Source: Coniella vitis
Lineage: Eukaryota; Ascomycota; Sordariomycetes; Diaporthales; Schizoparmaceae
Direction: 5' to 3'
Length of the DNA stretch: 64,000 nt
Assembly (NCBI GenBank): GCA_011317545.1
Contig: WUJK01000012.1
Location: forward strand, 695,001 to 759,000
Every line of letters begins with the position of its first letter. The first letter of the stretch is position 1. The notes beneath the pieces were generated by a model, which saw nothing but the letters and a program-made list of their open reading frames with translations, ran no database searches and had not been told where the DNA came from. A program made the translations under genes and the position numbers. Positions 11,363 to 21,956 of this stretch are shown in pieces.

Positions 11363-12833
11363 ATGAGCAGTTCAACATCTTACCGCGAGCGTGAGCGCCC
11401 GCCGGTCCATTCAAAAATGGGGACCCGAACAATTGAGACCGGCTTACAGCGTATGTCGATAAAGGACGAGAATGAAATCATATACAAATCCTCAAAGGTG
11501 GGCTTCCCCTTGACAATGAACAAGCAACCATCACGCTTTCATACTCAGTTCTAACCGCAAAACACAGCTCGCTCAGTCCTTTAGCCGCCCAAACCACATC
11601 AAGGTCGCCCTGCAATCCCAAAGCACAAACACCCTCGGTTCTGTTAACCTGCCCTCGCAGGCTGCACAGCGGAAAGCCGCTGTGGCCGCTGCCTCCTCGA
11701 CAAGTGGAATTCCTGCTTCCCCTGCCAGAAAGACAGCCCTGTCCACATCTCTTGCAGTCCAGACCAAAGCACCAGTCCGCAAGGTCCCCGTCCGAGACCC
11801 TCCTTCACCCACCAGAAAGGATAAGACAAGCTCCGCCAGCTCATACACCACTGCCGCATCCCATCCCTCAGAAGACTCTGAGAGCGAACGCTACTCTCGC
11901 AGTGTTACCCTCCTCGATGAACCTCGCACATTCCACCTTGGCATGTTCGAAATTGGCAAGCCCCTCGGTAAGGGCAAGTTTGGCCGCGTATACCTCGTCA
12001 AAGAGCGTACAAGCGGCTTCATTTGTGCTTTGAAGGTGCTTTATAAGTCGGAACTTCAGCAGGGCTCTGGTGTGGAGAAGCAGGTCCGACGAGAAATTGA
12101 AATCCAGAGCAACCTACGCCACCCCAACATCCTGCGGCTCTTTGGCCACTTCCACGACCCTAAGCGCATCTTCCTCATCCTTGAGTTTGCCGGCCAGGGT
12201 GAATTGTACAAGCTGCTACGAAAAGAGAGCCGCTTTCCCGAATGGAAAGCAGCACAGTATGTTGCCCAGATGGCCTCGGCATTGCAGTACCTTCACCGCA
12301 AGCACATTATCCACCGGGACATCAAGCCAGAGAACATTCTTGTTGGTGTGCATGATGAGATCAAGTTGTCTGACTTTGGTTGGAGTGTGCACACTCCCAA
12401 CCGCCGAAGAGCGACGCTGTGCGGTACCTTGGACTACCTCCCTCCAGAGATGATAAAGTCAGGGAGCAGGGACAACACTTATGACGAGAAGGTTGATCTT
12501 TGGAGCTTGGGTGTCTTGACATACGAGTTCCTGGTCGGCGAGGCGCCCTTTGAGGACACTCCTGTCATGACACACAGGCGCATTGCGCGAGCAGACATGA
12601 CTATTCCGCCATTTGTCAGCGCAGAGGCTAGAGATCTTATCAAGAAGGTATGTTCACAATGATCATGGTTACGTCCCCAGGTTTCATTGGCTAACCGCTC
12701 AAACTAGTTGCTTGTCCTGGACCCTGACAAGCGTCTTGCATTAGAGGCTATCCAAGAGCACCCATGGATCTTGAAGCATTGCGTCAAGGGGGAGCGTGCC
12801 TCCAACCGGGAGAAGTCCAAAGTAAATCATTAA
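11363..12833 (+). CDS. IPL1: Aurora-type serine/threonine protein kinase (Ipl1/Ark1)
   Basis: This is the mitotic kinase of the chromosomal passenger complex, which corrects kinetochore attachments. Exons are 11363-11497, 11568-12647 and 12708-12833, giving 446 residues; the introns are 70 and 60 nt. The N-terminal 165 residues are low-complexity. The kinase domain follows: glycine loop GKGKFG at 179-184, ATP-binding lysine K201 (ALKVLYK), HRDIKPEN at 294, and DFG at 314. The Aurora signature DFGWSVHTPNRRRATLCGT carries the activation-loop threonine at 328, followed by LDYLPPEM. The last exon supplies LDPDKRLALEAIQEHPWI, closing the domain. The start MSSSTSYRERE is the first reasonable ATG, but MGTRTIETG, 19 residues later, is possible. 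The activation-loop signature makes the subfamily certain. Confidence 0.95.
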
Positions 12834-13256
12834 GAAATGAAGGGCCTTTCTTACAGACAGCAGTGTGGAGTTTAGCGGCTTTGGCTGGGAGTATTCACGG
12901 ACAAAGAGAGTCCAGCATGAGAAAGATTTGTACTATTTGGATTTTCTGTTTGGCGTTGGGTTACACCATATCGATGTATGGCCATGATTTGAGGTCTTTT
13001 CAAGGCCAAGGGGGCGTTTTGGCATTCTTAGCGTTTACGATGATTCAGTTAGTCTATTGCTTCCTGATTTTCAGGAGGACTGAAACGAATGGCTACTGGG
13101 GACAGCATGATTCTTAATGTGAGCTTGGCGTCACTTGATTGTTGAAGACTTTAGCCAGCATAGAATACGAGACTTGGTCAAGCGTCTATGGCAGATTGGA
13201 GTGGTATCATTTGTATTATGTCCCCTTCTTCTTGAACAAGGATGCGTATAAGCAGC
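12834..13256. other. Convergent intergenic region
   Basis: 423 bases between the stop codons of the Aurora kinase (+) and ATP23 (-). Open frames here overlap the kinase 3' end and show no family features. Confidence 0.4.
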
Positions 13257-14177
13257 TCATCTATATACCTCGTCAAAGGGTCTGGTGTCTGCAAAGCAAG
13301 AATCCCACACCTCGTTCACAGTCTTGACTGCCTGCACATCGTCCTTGACCCAAGGCCGTGCCATCATGGACTGCACTGCTCGCCTCCTAACACATTCTTG
13401 GAATTGTTCTGTCAATCTCCAATTCATTCTTGTCCAAAATTCTCTCGTGAATCTGCATTCGCCACTCAACATCGAAGCTCGTATCTGTTTGTGTACATTC
13501 TGTTAGCCATGCCTCTATGTGTCACCCAACAGAAAACAGCAGAAGAAAGCGAAAGAACAAACCTCAGTACAAGCAGCCTGCTTCAAATTCCTCTGGCCCC
13601 TAAAGTCGACCTCAAACCGTAGCTCATCATACGCATGCACCATCTCATGTGCAAGCACATCCTCCATATGGCCCCTCGTGCGAATCGCATTTGCACACAC
13701 CAGAATCCCGTGTCGCGGCTCAAACCCACCACTCTGCCGCTCCACCTGGCCCTCAGCCGTAAGACGTGCGGGGCAACGACGGCAGAGGACGTTTGATGCG
13801 TCCATGCGCTGGCCGTGGTTGAGCTCTGCGATTCGGTCGTTGAGGAAGCGCACTGTCGGGCTGTAGGCAAAGAGCCAGTCGCGGTTGGCTTCGCAGGCGC
13901 GCACGTCGCGTTCCTCGTGGGCACGTCCGCGGGACTCGCGGTAGTGAAAGAGGCCTTCGGGGGTGACGCGACCGGTGAGGATGTGGAAGTAATTAATCCA
14001 CCATTTTGTGGAAGGGTCGAAGCCTGTGCGGGCGGGGTCGTTTTCGAGGTAGAGTTTGGGGCTGCCGGAGGAAGCAGTAGAGGGGGCTGTTGTTGGTGGT
14101 GATGGTGGCGGCGGCGGCGGTGCTGCGTTTTGTGTGCTTTCTAGGCTCTGTGAGCTTGGACCCGTGGTCGAAGCCAT
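13257..14177 (-). CDS. ATP23: Mitochondrial inner membrane metalloprotease ATP23
   Basis: ATP23 is an intermembrane-space metalloprotease that processes the Atp6 precursor and helps assemble the F1Fo ATP synthase. Exon 1 runs 14177-13563 (205 codons), the intron is 13562-13485 (78 nt), and exon 2 runs 13484-13257, giving 280 residues. The zinc site HEMVH is at 177-181 (AHEMVHAYDELR). A CRRC pair is at 132-135, and the family block SNVLCRRCPARLTAEGQV precedes it. Exon 2 carries the conserved C-terminal region ECVRRRAVQSMMARPWV and DTRPFDEVYR. The first 40 residues are Pro/Ser/Thr-rich with a run of eight prolines, more likely a variable extension than a classical targeting helix. The donor here is GTTTGT, weaker than its neighbours, but the joined frame (ACTE-IRASMLSGECR) fits the family exactly. 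Confidence 0.94.
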
Positions 14178-15364
14178 TGTGAAGAGGAAGAAAGAGGAGG
14201 CGCGCAATGGTCGAGGTCGAGAGGAACAGGTTCGCGGTCAGGGACGAAGCGTAGAGTTCGTGTTGTGGGCTGTTTGTTGCGGGGTAAGGTCACCTTTGGG
14301 TGGCTTGGTGTAACCTATGTTCGAGACACTTCTGTCAAGATGAATGGGACGTGAGCGTGCGCGAAGACTAAATGTCGTGGTTTGGATAGTAGGGTTAGTT
14401 TGGAGGTTGAAGTCTCGATACTATGTAATTCACGATGTAAGTAACGGCGGGTCACTATGTACTATGTATATTCGAAAATGTGTTTAAAACGGAAGCAACA
14501 ATTTTCCCGACAGATAGCTACATATCATACAAGCTCTTCGCCATATAACACCAAATGTTTTACAGTATGCAACCAAGACTGATCATCGATATATGGTCTT
14601 ATATTGTTTTCAATCGTTCTCCGAACTTTACTACTATGAACAGAAGCCATCCATACTCTGTTATTCATCTGGATTGCTTGACCAGGTAGCGGCCACTGCA
14701 CAGCGTTTTTAACGAAAAGCGCCAATCAAGTCTCGAACCGGTGGTACTTCTTAGTCAGGACGACCGGTGCCGGCTCCGACTCATCAGAACTCAAGTCACC
14801 GACCTGACCGGCCATACTTTGTGCCTCGCCATGGTGCATCGCATTTGCGCAATTCAACTTACGAGATCCCACACCTGTCCAATCTGACGCATCTCAGCAG
14901 CCAAGTAAATTCTTGAATGATTGTACATTACACGGCATTAGTCGTTGCTGTGCCTTCCTCCGCGGCCCCTGCCAACCCTGTGCGACAACCTATACAAAAC
15001 ACTTCCAGGTCCAAGTGGGTGGTTCGACCCCAGTGTGCGTGTAGCTATGGAGCCCAGGACCGAGTCACAGAGTAAGGATCAATGCTTGTGCTTGCTTCCT
15101 CTGCCCCATGTCTCCTTGATACCTTGACGGTTTTGGTTTCTTTGATTGTTTGTGCTACCAAGTCAACACCATCGTGAGATTGTGACACCACCAAGGATGA
15201 GCTTCTGATATTCATTATAACCAAGCCTTTTACTCGACTGGGCTCAATACTGCCGAGTATACAATCTCCCTTCTAAAATTGTTTTGGGCACCTACATTGC
15301 AAACATACCAAGCCATCAAGCTGAACCAACACCAACTGACAAATTCCGTTTCTCGGCGGCAGAC
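14178..15364. promoter_or_regulatory. Divergent intergenic region ATP23 / PRO1
   Basis: 1,187 bases between divergent starts. Three ACTATGTA octamers lie at 14420-14427, 14454-14461 and 14461-14468, the last two overlapping by one base. An isolated GGTTCGACCCC at 15021 resembles a tRNA B box, but no tRNA fold was found around it. No coding sequence is supported. Confidence 0.45.
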
Positions 15365-17052
15365 ATGAAGAGCCATAGATCGCTAGGCATAGTCATAAAA
15401 CTCGGTAAGCCGCCTCTTTCTACCCCGAGCAAGTCTCCGTCACTCCTGCTGACACGATTCTTTCTTTTCTCCCTCCCAGGCACGTCTTCTATTATAGACG
15501 AAAAAACTCACCAGCCATTGCTGTCCAACCTCTCGCTTATAGTCGAGACGGCCCACAAGCTGCGTGAGGATGGCCACCGTGTGGTCATAGTCTCCTCTGG
15601 CGCTATTGGCGTGGGCCTGAGGCGCATGGAGAAGGACAAGCGGCCCAAGCATCTTGCTCAGCTCCAGGCACTTGCTGCTATAGGCCAATGCCGGCTCATG
15701 AACATCTGGGACAGCCTATTCAACCATCTCAAGCAGCCTGTAGCACAGATTTTGCTCACCAGGAACGATATAGCAGATGTAAGTCCAGGGCATTGAAGAA
15801 CCTCACAAGTTCTTAGTGTCATAAAGAACAAGTACTCGTACCAAAGAGGTAATACGAACTAAGTGGCTGACTTGAAGACACTAAACAGCGTTCGAGGTAC
15901 TTGAATGCGCAGAGGACGTTCAATGAGCTATTGGATATGGGTGTGATCCCCATCGTGAATGAGAACGACACCCTCGCCGTCTCGGAAATCAAGTTTGGCG
16001 ACAACGACACACTCTCTGCCATAACGGCAGCGATGGTCCACGCCGACCTGCTCTTTCTCATGACAGACGTAGACTGCTTGTATGACAAGAACCCCAGAAC
16101 GCATCCAGATGCTCAGCCTATCGAGGTTGTCGAGGATATAGGTGCCCTACAGGCTGATGGTGAGTTCTCACTCTTCAATATACCTCGATGCTATGTTCTA
16201 CTTCAAGGAGCAATAAGAAGGCGAAATCCAAAGTATCTGACAAGCGTCCGCTCTCCATCAGTATCATCAGCAGGCTCAGCCCTTGGCACAGGCGGCATGT
16301 CGACCAAAATCGTTGCTGCCCGCCTCGCCACCTCAGCCGGCGTCACCACTGTCATCACTCGCGCCTCGAATCCAGGCAACATCAGCAAGATCGCCCAGCA
16401 CATCCAAGCCAGTGCCTCCCCAGCATCCCACCTGACTCGTGAGAATGGCGATGTTGCCGAGCCCCTCACCGCCGAAGACCCGCTTTCCAAGTCGACCGCC
16501 TCGCTGCAGAGTCTCGATCTCTCCATACGGCAGACTGCCGCCGTGGTGCCGCTGCACACACGCTTCCTACCTTCGCCGTATCCTATTCGCGACAGGTCAT
16601 TTTGGATTCTGCACGGGCTCAAGCCGCACGGTGATGTCTTCATTGACCAAGGCTGCTACAAAGCGCTCATTAACAAGGCCGGCTTGCTCCCTGTCGGCGT
16701 GGTGGACGCCGAAGGTTCCTTTTCCGGTCATGAGTGCGTCCGTTTGTTGGTGGTGGAAAAGACCAGCGCGGCGAGTGGTGATGCAACCGATGGCAAGCTG
16801 TGGCACGGTGAGCCGCAAGATGTTGGCCGCGCCATTGTCAACTACTCGTCGACCGAGATTCAGCGCATCAAGGGACACCAGAGCAAAGAGATTGAAGGGC
16901 TTCTGGGATATGCTGACAGTGGTTACGTGGCGGAGCGGGAACATGTTACTTTCTTCCGGAGGGAGAGCAGGCCGCAGACTCCTACGCCGATAGGGCCTGG
17001 CTCTGTGACGTTGCCTGTTGTGGGTGTGGCAGGGTATGAAAACAATGTCTAG
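15365..17052 (+). CDS. PRO1: Glutamate 5-kinase with PUA domain (proline biosynthesis)
   Basis: It phosphorylates glutamate to gamma-glutamyl phosphate, the first step of proline synthesis in the cytosol. Exons are 15365-15404, 15480-15778, 15889-16159 and 16262-17052, giving 466 residues. The introns of 75, 110 and 102 nt all start GTAAG or GTGAG. The amino-acid kinase fold shows IVIKLGTSSI at the start, VIVSSGAIGVGLRRM, GVIPIVNENDT, FGDNDTLSA, FLMTDVDCLYDKNPRTHPDA and ALGTGGMSTKIVAARLATSAG. The C-terminal PUA domain begins near PLHTRFLPSP and includes ALINKAGLLPVGVVDAEGSF, as in bacterial ProB. The third intron is a multiple of three without a stop; splicing it restores the motif QADVSSAGSALGTGG, whereas retention would insert 34 residues there. 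It is a separate kinase, not fused to glutamyl-phosphate reductase. Confidence 0.95.
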
Positions 17053-17367
17053 AACTTGTTCAACCACAGGCAATGCGCGGCCACAGATATTGTCAAGGAG
17101 AAAAGACGGCTTTGCGTACCAAAGGGCGCAAGCATTCATGGTATCTAGATAGAGTGAATTAGACTGGCCCGCATGATGGCACTCGAACCAAACCAATCCA
17201 AACAAAAAGCAGACTCGCGATGTCCTCAAAGAAAAAGACACAACTCCCTAACGCCCTCCAATGATGCGATGCCCCCTCGCCCCGAGCTGAAGCGCGCTTT
17301 TCTTCTCCTCTTTTCTTTGTTCTGCTTCCTTCTACTGCATTGTCCAGCATCTTTGCCTCCCTGCCTC
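17053..17367. other. Convergent intergenic region PRO1 / NIP7
   Basis: 315 bases between two stop codons. It includes a C/T-rich block at about 17270-17360. No gene is seen. Confidence 0.4.
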
Positions 17368-18207
17368 TTAACCCGAAGCAAACAAGTTATCCTCATCTCT
17401 CAAATACTCTCCACAATCTGCCTGTCGAAACGCAACCACACCCGTAGGGTCCAGCCGCCGCGCCTCGCTCGTGCCGCGCGCCGTGACACCAAAACCTAGC
17501 GGAGTGTCGTTCATGCTGTAGACGATCACGCCCTGGTGCTCGGGGCAGTCCTCAGACCATCGGCCGACGTGCGCCTTCACAATATTGCCGCCGTACAAAA
17601 ATGGCATCTCACCGTTGGGCTTAACCCAGATCTTGTAACGCGCGTGCTCGGCGAGGATGGGCAGCGAGGTGATGTGCAGGCGGAACTTGCCCGTCTTGGT
17701 GAACTTGCCGAGGCAGATGCCAAGGGAAGTGAGCTTTTCGCGTTCTGTGTTTACAAATGGAAGACGTTAGCGCGAGTCTTGCGCCAACGAACATCGCTTG
17801 TCATTGCTTTGCTGCTGGACAGACACATTGTACATTGGTCGAGGGTTGTTGAATTGTCGACAAGGGCAGCAGAGTAGAAATAGGTATAGCAGGTGGGAGG
17901 AGCAGGCGACGCACCAATGGAGACGGCGAGGTTTGCGATGGACAACCTCACATAGTACACACGATCCTTGTGTATCCGGAAAACATAGCGATCTGCGTTG
18001 GGCGAGTCATCGAGGGGCGCAATCAGGTTCTTGAGCGAGTTTCCAGTCTGTCAAAGTGAAGAAAAAACCGTTAGCAGGCCAGGCCTAACTTTCCTTTACT
18101 CGCCTTCCAAGCCACCGAGGCATTGACAAGGCAGGACAAGATGCACGTACATAGTGTGCCAGTTTCTGGAACAGCGTCTGTGTCTCTGGTTCTGTGAGGG
18201 GCCGCAT
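17368..18207 (-). CDS. NIP7: 60S ribosome subunit biogenesis protein NIP7
   Basis: NIP7 is a small pre-60S assembly factor needed for 27S pre-rRNA processing in the nucleolus. Three exons (18207-18151, 18047-17915 and 17744-17368) encode 188 residues. The introns are 103 nt (GTACGT..GACAG) and 170 nt (GTGCGT..CACAG). The N-terminus MRPLTEPETQTLFQKLAHY, the segment FRIHKDRVYYVRLSIANLA, and the C-terminal PUA domain with KIWVKPNGEMPFLYGGNIVK, plus GVIVYSMNDTPLGFGVTARG, are typical. The length matches the usual 180-190 residues. The protein ends RQADCGEYLRDEDNLFASG. It lies head to tail with eIF3a, both on the minus strand. A perfect inverted GATA palindrome sits 154 bases upstream of the start. 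Confidence 0.95.
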
Positions 18208-18701
18208 CTTGTCTGGCTAGCACTCGGGGCGGTTCAAATTTGGGGGAGAATTATGAGGAATCAGTGTGCTGCTGCTGCGACAAAGCCGGGGAGGCGTCCC
18301 TCTCTGGATGAGAACGGTCGGGTCGCTACAAGAAAAAAATGACTGGGGTTCAGCCTTGCATCTTATCGATAAGATATAATCCCTGCGTCGGTATTTTACG
18401 CTTATCCGAGCAAGCTGAACACTGTACCTTCCATTTCTACTCATTGTTCATGGTCTCGCGACAACCGCCATGGCACGGGAAAGTGTACCACAGTAAACAA
18501 AACGGTAATCTTTTGTTGACACAGCACTTCACAGGCTAGCGAGGTATGGACATTCTTCATAATAGCGTTAAGACAGTCCATAAGGCACTGCAGTGTGGTA
18601 GAACCCCAAAGCGAAGCTTCCTTCATTTCTATTCGTGGGATGCTACTAAAACCACCTTGACATGCAAAAAGAAACAAACACCTTCAAGACTGACGAATCA
18701 C
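18208..18701. promoter_or_regulatory. NIP7 promoter and eIF3a 3' region
   Basis: 494 bases between tandem minus-strand genes. The notable element is the 14-base perfect palindrome at 18361-18374 (listed separately). No coding sequence is supported. Confidence 0.45.
18361..18374. promoter_or_regulatory. Inverted pair of GATA motifs (perfect palindrome)
   Basis: The 14 bases TCTTATCGATAAGA equal their own reverse complement and contain two back-to-back GATAA cores. GATAA/TTATC is the recognition core of fungal GATA factors (AreA, SreA and NsdD families), so this could be a dimeric site in the NIP7 promoter, 154 bases from its ATG. Function is inferred from sequence only. Confidence 0.35.
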
Positions 18702-21700
18702 CTATTTTCCAGCCTCCCGCAGATGCCGTGGCACCCACTTGCCGGGTGCACCGGATGCCTTCAGAGTCTCCTGGGGAGCAGCGTCCTTTCCAGCGTCTCT
18801 GCCAGAGTCCCTTCCATTCTCACCGCGACCAGAACCCGAGCGGCTAGAGACCGGAGGAGGTCCGCTGCGCTCAGGAGTAGCGCCGCCAGCAGCATTCTTG
18901 GCAGCCTCCCGCTCGCGCCAGCTTGGCTTGTTCCCAGCAAGTGCCAAGCGTGGTGGACCAGATGGGCGTTCAGTAGGCTCGGCACGCTCGGAGCGCTCAA
19001 TACGCTCGGGGCGCTCAACGCGCGCGGGGCGCTCAGCAGGCGGGGGAGTTGGACGGGCAGGAGCTGGCGAGGGCTCAGCATCTCCCTGTGGCGCAGCCGC
19101 GGACTTTGCGGCTTCTCTGTCACGCCAGCTGGGCTTGTTGCCGGCGAGAGCCAGACGAGGTGGTCCAGATGGACGCTCCGCAGAGTCGGTGCGCTCGATA
19201 GGAGCTCCCGCAGAGCGGACGGGGACGCCACGGGCACCCTCGCGCTCGGCCTTGCGGCGAGCAAGAGCTTCCTCCTCGCGACGAAGTTGCAGAGCCGCCT
19301 TCTCCAGACTCTCCTGGCGCTCTTGCTCGCGCTGAGCCTTGATGCGGGCCATCTCCTCGCGACGTTGCGCCTCGCGCTGCTCGCGCTCCTCCTTTTCACG
19401 GGCAGCCTTCTCCTCAGCCTCACGAAGAGCACGCTCCTTCTCCTCGCGCTCACGCTTCTCTCGTAGCTTGCGTTCCCTGTACTCTCTCTTGCGGTCGGCA
19501 ATGGCCTTCTCCAAGGCACGGTCCGCCTCGCGTTGTCGCTTGTCAAAGTCCTCACGACGGCGTTCGTAGAGGCTTTGCTTGAATTCCTCATAGTAAGGCA
19601 CCAGACGCTGCACGCGGTGCTTGAGCTCTACGTTGGCCTTGTGTTGCTGCTTAGAGGCGATGAGCAGTTCCTCCGTGGTTTTCTCATAAGCAGCCAAGTC
19701 AAGAACACGCTGCTTCTCGTAGTCCTCGCCGAGCTTCTTGGCTTCTTCTTTGCGGAAGGCACGCTCAAGATGGTCGATCCTCTTGCCAGTAATGCGCAGC
19801 TTCTCGGTGACGTCGTTCTTGACACGTTCGAGCTGGGCAAGCTTCATGGCGCGGAGACGGCCGCTGTCGAGGTTGGCAAGATCCTCTTCCTCGATGCCCA
19901 GAGTCTTGGACTCGATCTTGAGCTCCTTCATGGTGTTCTCCACTTCGCGTCTGTGAATCTCTTGGCGCTCCTTCTCCAGGCGGCGCTGCTCACGCTCCTT
20001 GAGCTCCTGTGCCAGACGCTGGGCCTCAGCCTCTTGCAGCTGCTGCTCACGCAGACGCTTAGCATTGGCATTCTCACGCTCAATGCGAGCCTTGAGTTGA
20101 GAAGCCTCCTCCTTGCGCTTCTGAATAATCTCCTTGCGGGCCATAATCTCCTTGTGCTCCTGCTCAGCTCCAGCCTTGGCGCGTGCAAGGGCCGCCTGGC
20201 GAGCCTTGATGCGGTCCTCGTTGAAGGTAGGGTCGATGTAGTAGCAGGTTGTGTGAAGGGTCTTGAAGAGGCGAGTGAGCTGGGTACGGACAATTTCAGA
20301 AGGCGTGCTCTGAAGTCTCTGAACAGAGCCGGTGTCAGCTTCAGCGGAGCCAGCAGCAGAGCCAGAGCTGGCAGCCTTGGAGGACGAGAAAATGTCGCTG
20401 TCGAAGCTGAGGACACCAGTAGCATGGTCCATGCGAATGGCCAAATCGCCCTTCTTGTTGCCGTTCATGATGAACTTCTCAATGGTAGCACGAGAGACCT
20501 GGAAAGGCTCGGGGAACTTGGCAAGGTTCTCGACATAGGCCAGGTCAACAGTCTCGTAAACCTGCGACAGCTGTTGGAACAGGCGAGTCAAGATGACCTG
20601 CTGCAGAGGCAGGATGTACTTCTCCATCTCGGGATCCGCGCCAATTTGCGCCAAGATGGGAGAAATCTTCTGGCAAATGGACAGAGGGTGGAAGTCGACC
20701 TCAAGGATGTTGTATAGGTCGCGAATCTCAGGGCGGGCACGGCGGAGCAACTGCTTGGCGCGAATGTCCAGGAACAGAGCAGCGCGAGTTGGTGCCTGAG
20801 TCATGCCCAGTAGGTGAGTGAGACGCGAGTTCTTGTTCTTCCGAGCCTCGTCAAAGTCGACCATGGCACCGCGGGAACGGGTGGTGCTGATGACGGGAAT
20901 AGAGAGAGCCGAGAGCAGAACAAAGGAAGCAGCCTTCTGCAAATCAGCCTCGGTAGCGGGAGGGTTGTCCGACTTCTTGCTCTGACCAGCTGCAACAAGA
21001 GTGGCAGATTGACGAAGGAGCTGGTAGTAGCGGGACCAGGCAGCAGCGTGGAAAAGGTAGTTCTCGCCCACAAGGAAGATGCGGGTGAGCTTCTCGTAGT
21101 AGTTGGCCATCATGACGTTCTTGGGAGGTCGCTTGCTGAGGTTGAGAAGGGTGTGGATGTCCTCGACGCTGCGGAAGGCTTCCTGCCAGAGCTCGAGCTC
21201 AACGGCGACGTTCAGTTGCTGAAAGCGAGTTTCGAGATGGCGCTGCAGGGTGTCGGGGTCGTTGAGGTTGATGGCGTGCATCTGCTGGGAGTACTTGGCC
21301 GCAGTTTGGACATGGTTGCGGAGCAGCTCGCAAAGGCGGCGGAACTCGGTCTTGCGAGTGTACTTGAGGCAAAAGTCGAATGCTTGCGTAGCAGTGCTCT
21401 GGTACAGAAGCTCGAGACGCGCATTATTGCGGAGGATGTCGAGGACGGTACGGTAGGCTTCCCAAAGGAACTTCAGCCAAGGGGTAACGATAGCACGGTC
21501 GGTGCGGTCCTTGGATTGCTCGCCGGACACGGTGGCAAGGAGAATAGACTCTGGGGTCTCGCTGGCCTCAAGATCCTCCACACCCGCCTCGCCAGTGGTG
21601 GCTTCGATGCTGGACTGGACCTCGTCTGCCTTTTGTTGAGCGGCAGTGACCTTTTCGGCGGCAAGCTCAAGAAACTTCTTGAGAACCAGCTCGATGGTAC

Positions 21701-21956
21701 CGACGTTGCTGTTCTGAGCAATGTTCTTGTATTGGTAGAGGGCGTCCTTGGTCAGCTTGCCCTTCTTCTGCTCCACGGACTGCTCGACGAGGAGGAGCAT
21801 GACCGGCTCCAGCGACGCAATGGGAACATTTCGGGATCTCTTGGAGGTGATGTGCTCGTGGAGGAGGGTGAGAGCCGCGGGGGCTTGGCCGACGCCAATG
21901 AGCTCATGGGCTCGCTTGAGAACGTTCTCAGGCTTCTGGTGGGGAGGGGGAGGCAT
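18702..21956 (-). CDS. TIF32: Translation initiation factor eIF3 subunit a (Tif32/Rpg1)
   Basis: This is the largest scaffold subunit of eIF3, which recruits mRNA and the ternary complex to the 40S ribosome. A single exon encodes 1,084 residues, close to the usual fungal length. The N-terminus MPPPPHQKPENVLKRAHELI, the segment ALYQYKNIAQNSNVGTIELV, the PCI domain around residues 320-500 (with YNILEVDFHPLSICQKI), and the long charged coiled coil from about 560 to 900 (Glu/Arg/Lys-rich, many EREERE-like runs) match the family. The tail holds two near-identical copies of a block containing RPSGPPRLALAGNKPSWR, separated by an ARVERPERIERSER linker. The complementary strand carries several long open frames; these are composition shadows of the coiled coil, not genes. 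Confidence 0.96.
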   Translation of the reverse strand: MPPPPHQKPENVLKRAHELIGVGQAPAALTLLHEHITSKRSRNVPIASLEPVMLLLVEQSVEQKKGKLTKDALYQYKNIAQNSNVGTIELVLKKFLELAAEKVTAAQQKADEVQSSIEATTGEAGVEDLEASETPESILLATVSGEQSKDRTDRAIVTPWLKFLWEAYRTVLDILRNNARLELLYQSTATQAFDFCLKYTRKTEFRRLCELLRNHVQTAAKYSQQMHAINLNDPDTLQRHLETRFQQLNVAVELELWQEAFRSVEDIHTLLNLSKRPPKNVMMANYYEKLTRIFLVGENYLFHAAAWSRYYQLLRQSATLVAAGQSKKSDNPPATEADLQKAASFVLLSALSIPVISTTRSRGAMVDFDEARKNKNSRLTHLLGMTQAPTRAALFLDIRAKQLLRRARPEIRDLYNILEVDFHPLSICQKISPILAQIGADPEMEKYILPLQQVILTRLFQQLSQVYETVDLAYVENLAKFPEPFQVSRATIEKFIMNGNKKGDLAIRMDHATGVLSFDSDIFSSSKAASSGSAAGSAEADTGSVQRLQSTPSEIVRTQLTRLFKTLHTTCYYIDPTFNEDRIKARQAALARAKAGAEQEHKEIMARKEIIQKRKEEASQLKARIERENANAKRLREQQLQEAEAQRLAQELKEREQRRLEKERQEIHRREVENTMKELKIESKTLGIEEEDLANLDSGRLRAMKLAQLERVKNDVTEKLRITGKRIDHLERAFRKEEAKKLGEDYEKQRVLDLAAYEKTTEELLIASKQQHKANVELKHRVQRLVPYYEEFKQSLYERRREDFDKRQREADRALEKAIADRKREYRERKLREKREREEKERALREAEEKAAREKEEREQREAQRREEMARIKAQREQERQESLEKAALQLRREEEALARRKAEREGARGVPVRSAGAPIERTDSAERPSGPPRLALAGNKPSWRDREAAKSAAAPQGDAEPSPAPARPTPPPAERPARVERPERIERSERAEPTERPSGPPRLALAGNKPSWREREAAKNAAGGATPERSGPPPVSSRSGSGRGENGRDSGRDAGKDAAPQETLKASGAPGKWVPRHLREAGK

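Noticed and set aside
15021..15031. GGTTCGACCCC, resembling a tRNA B box
   Set aside because: No A box at proper distance and no cloverleaf could be drawn around it.
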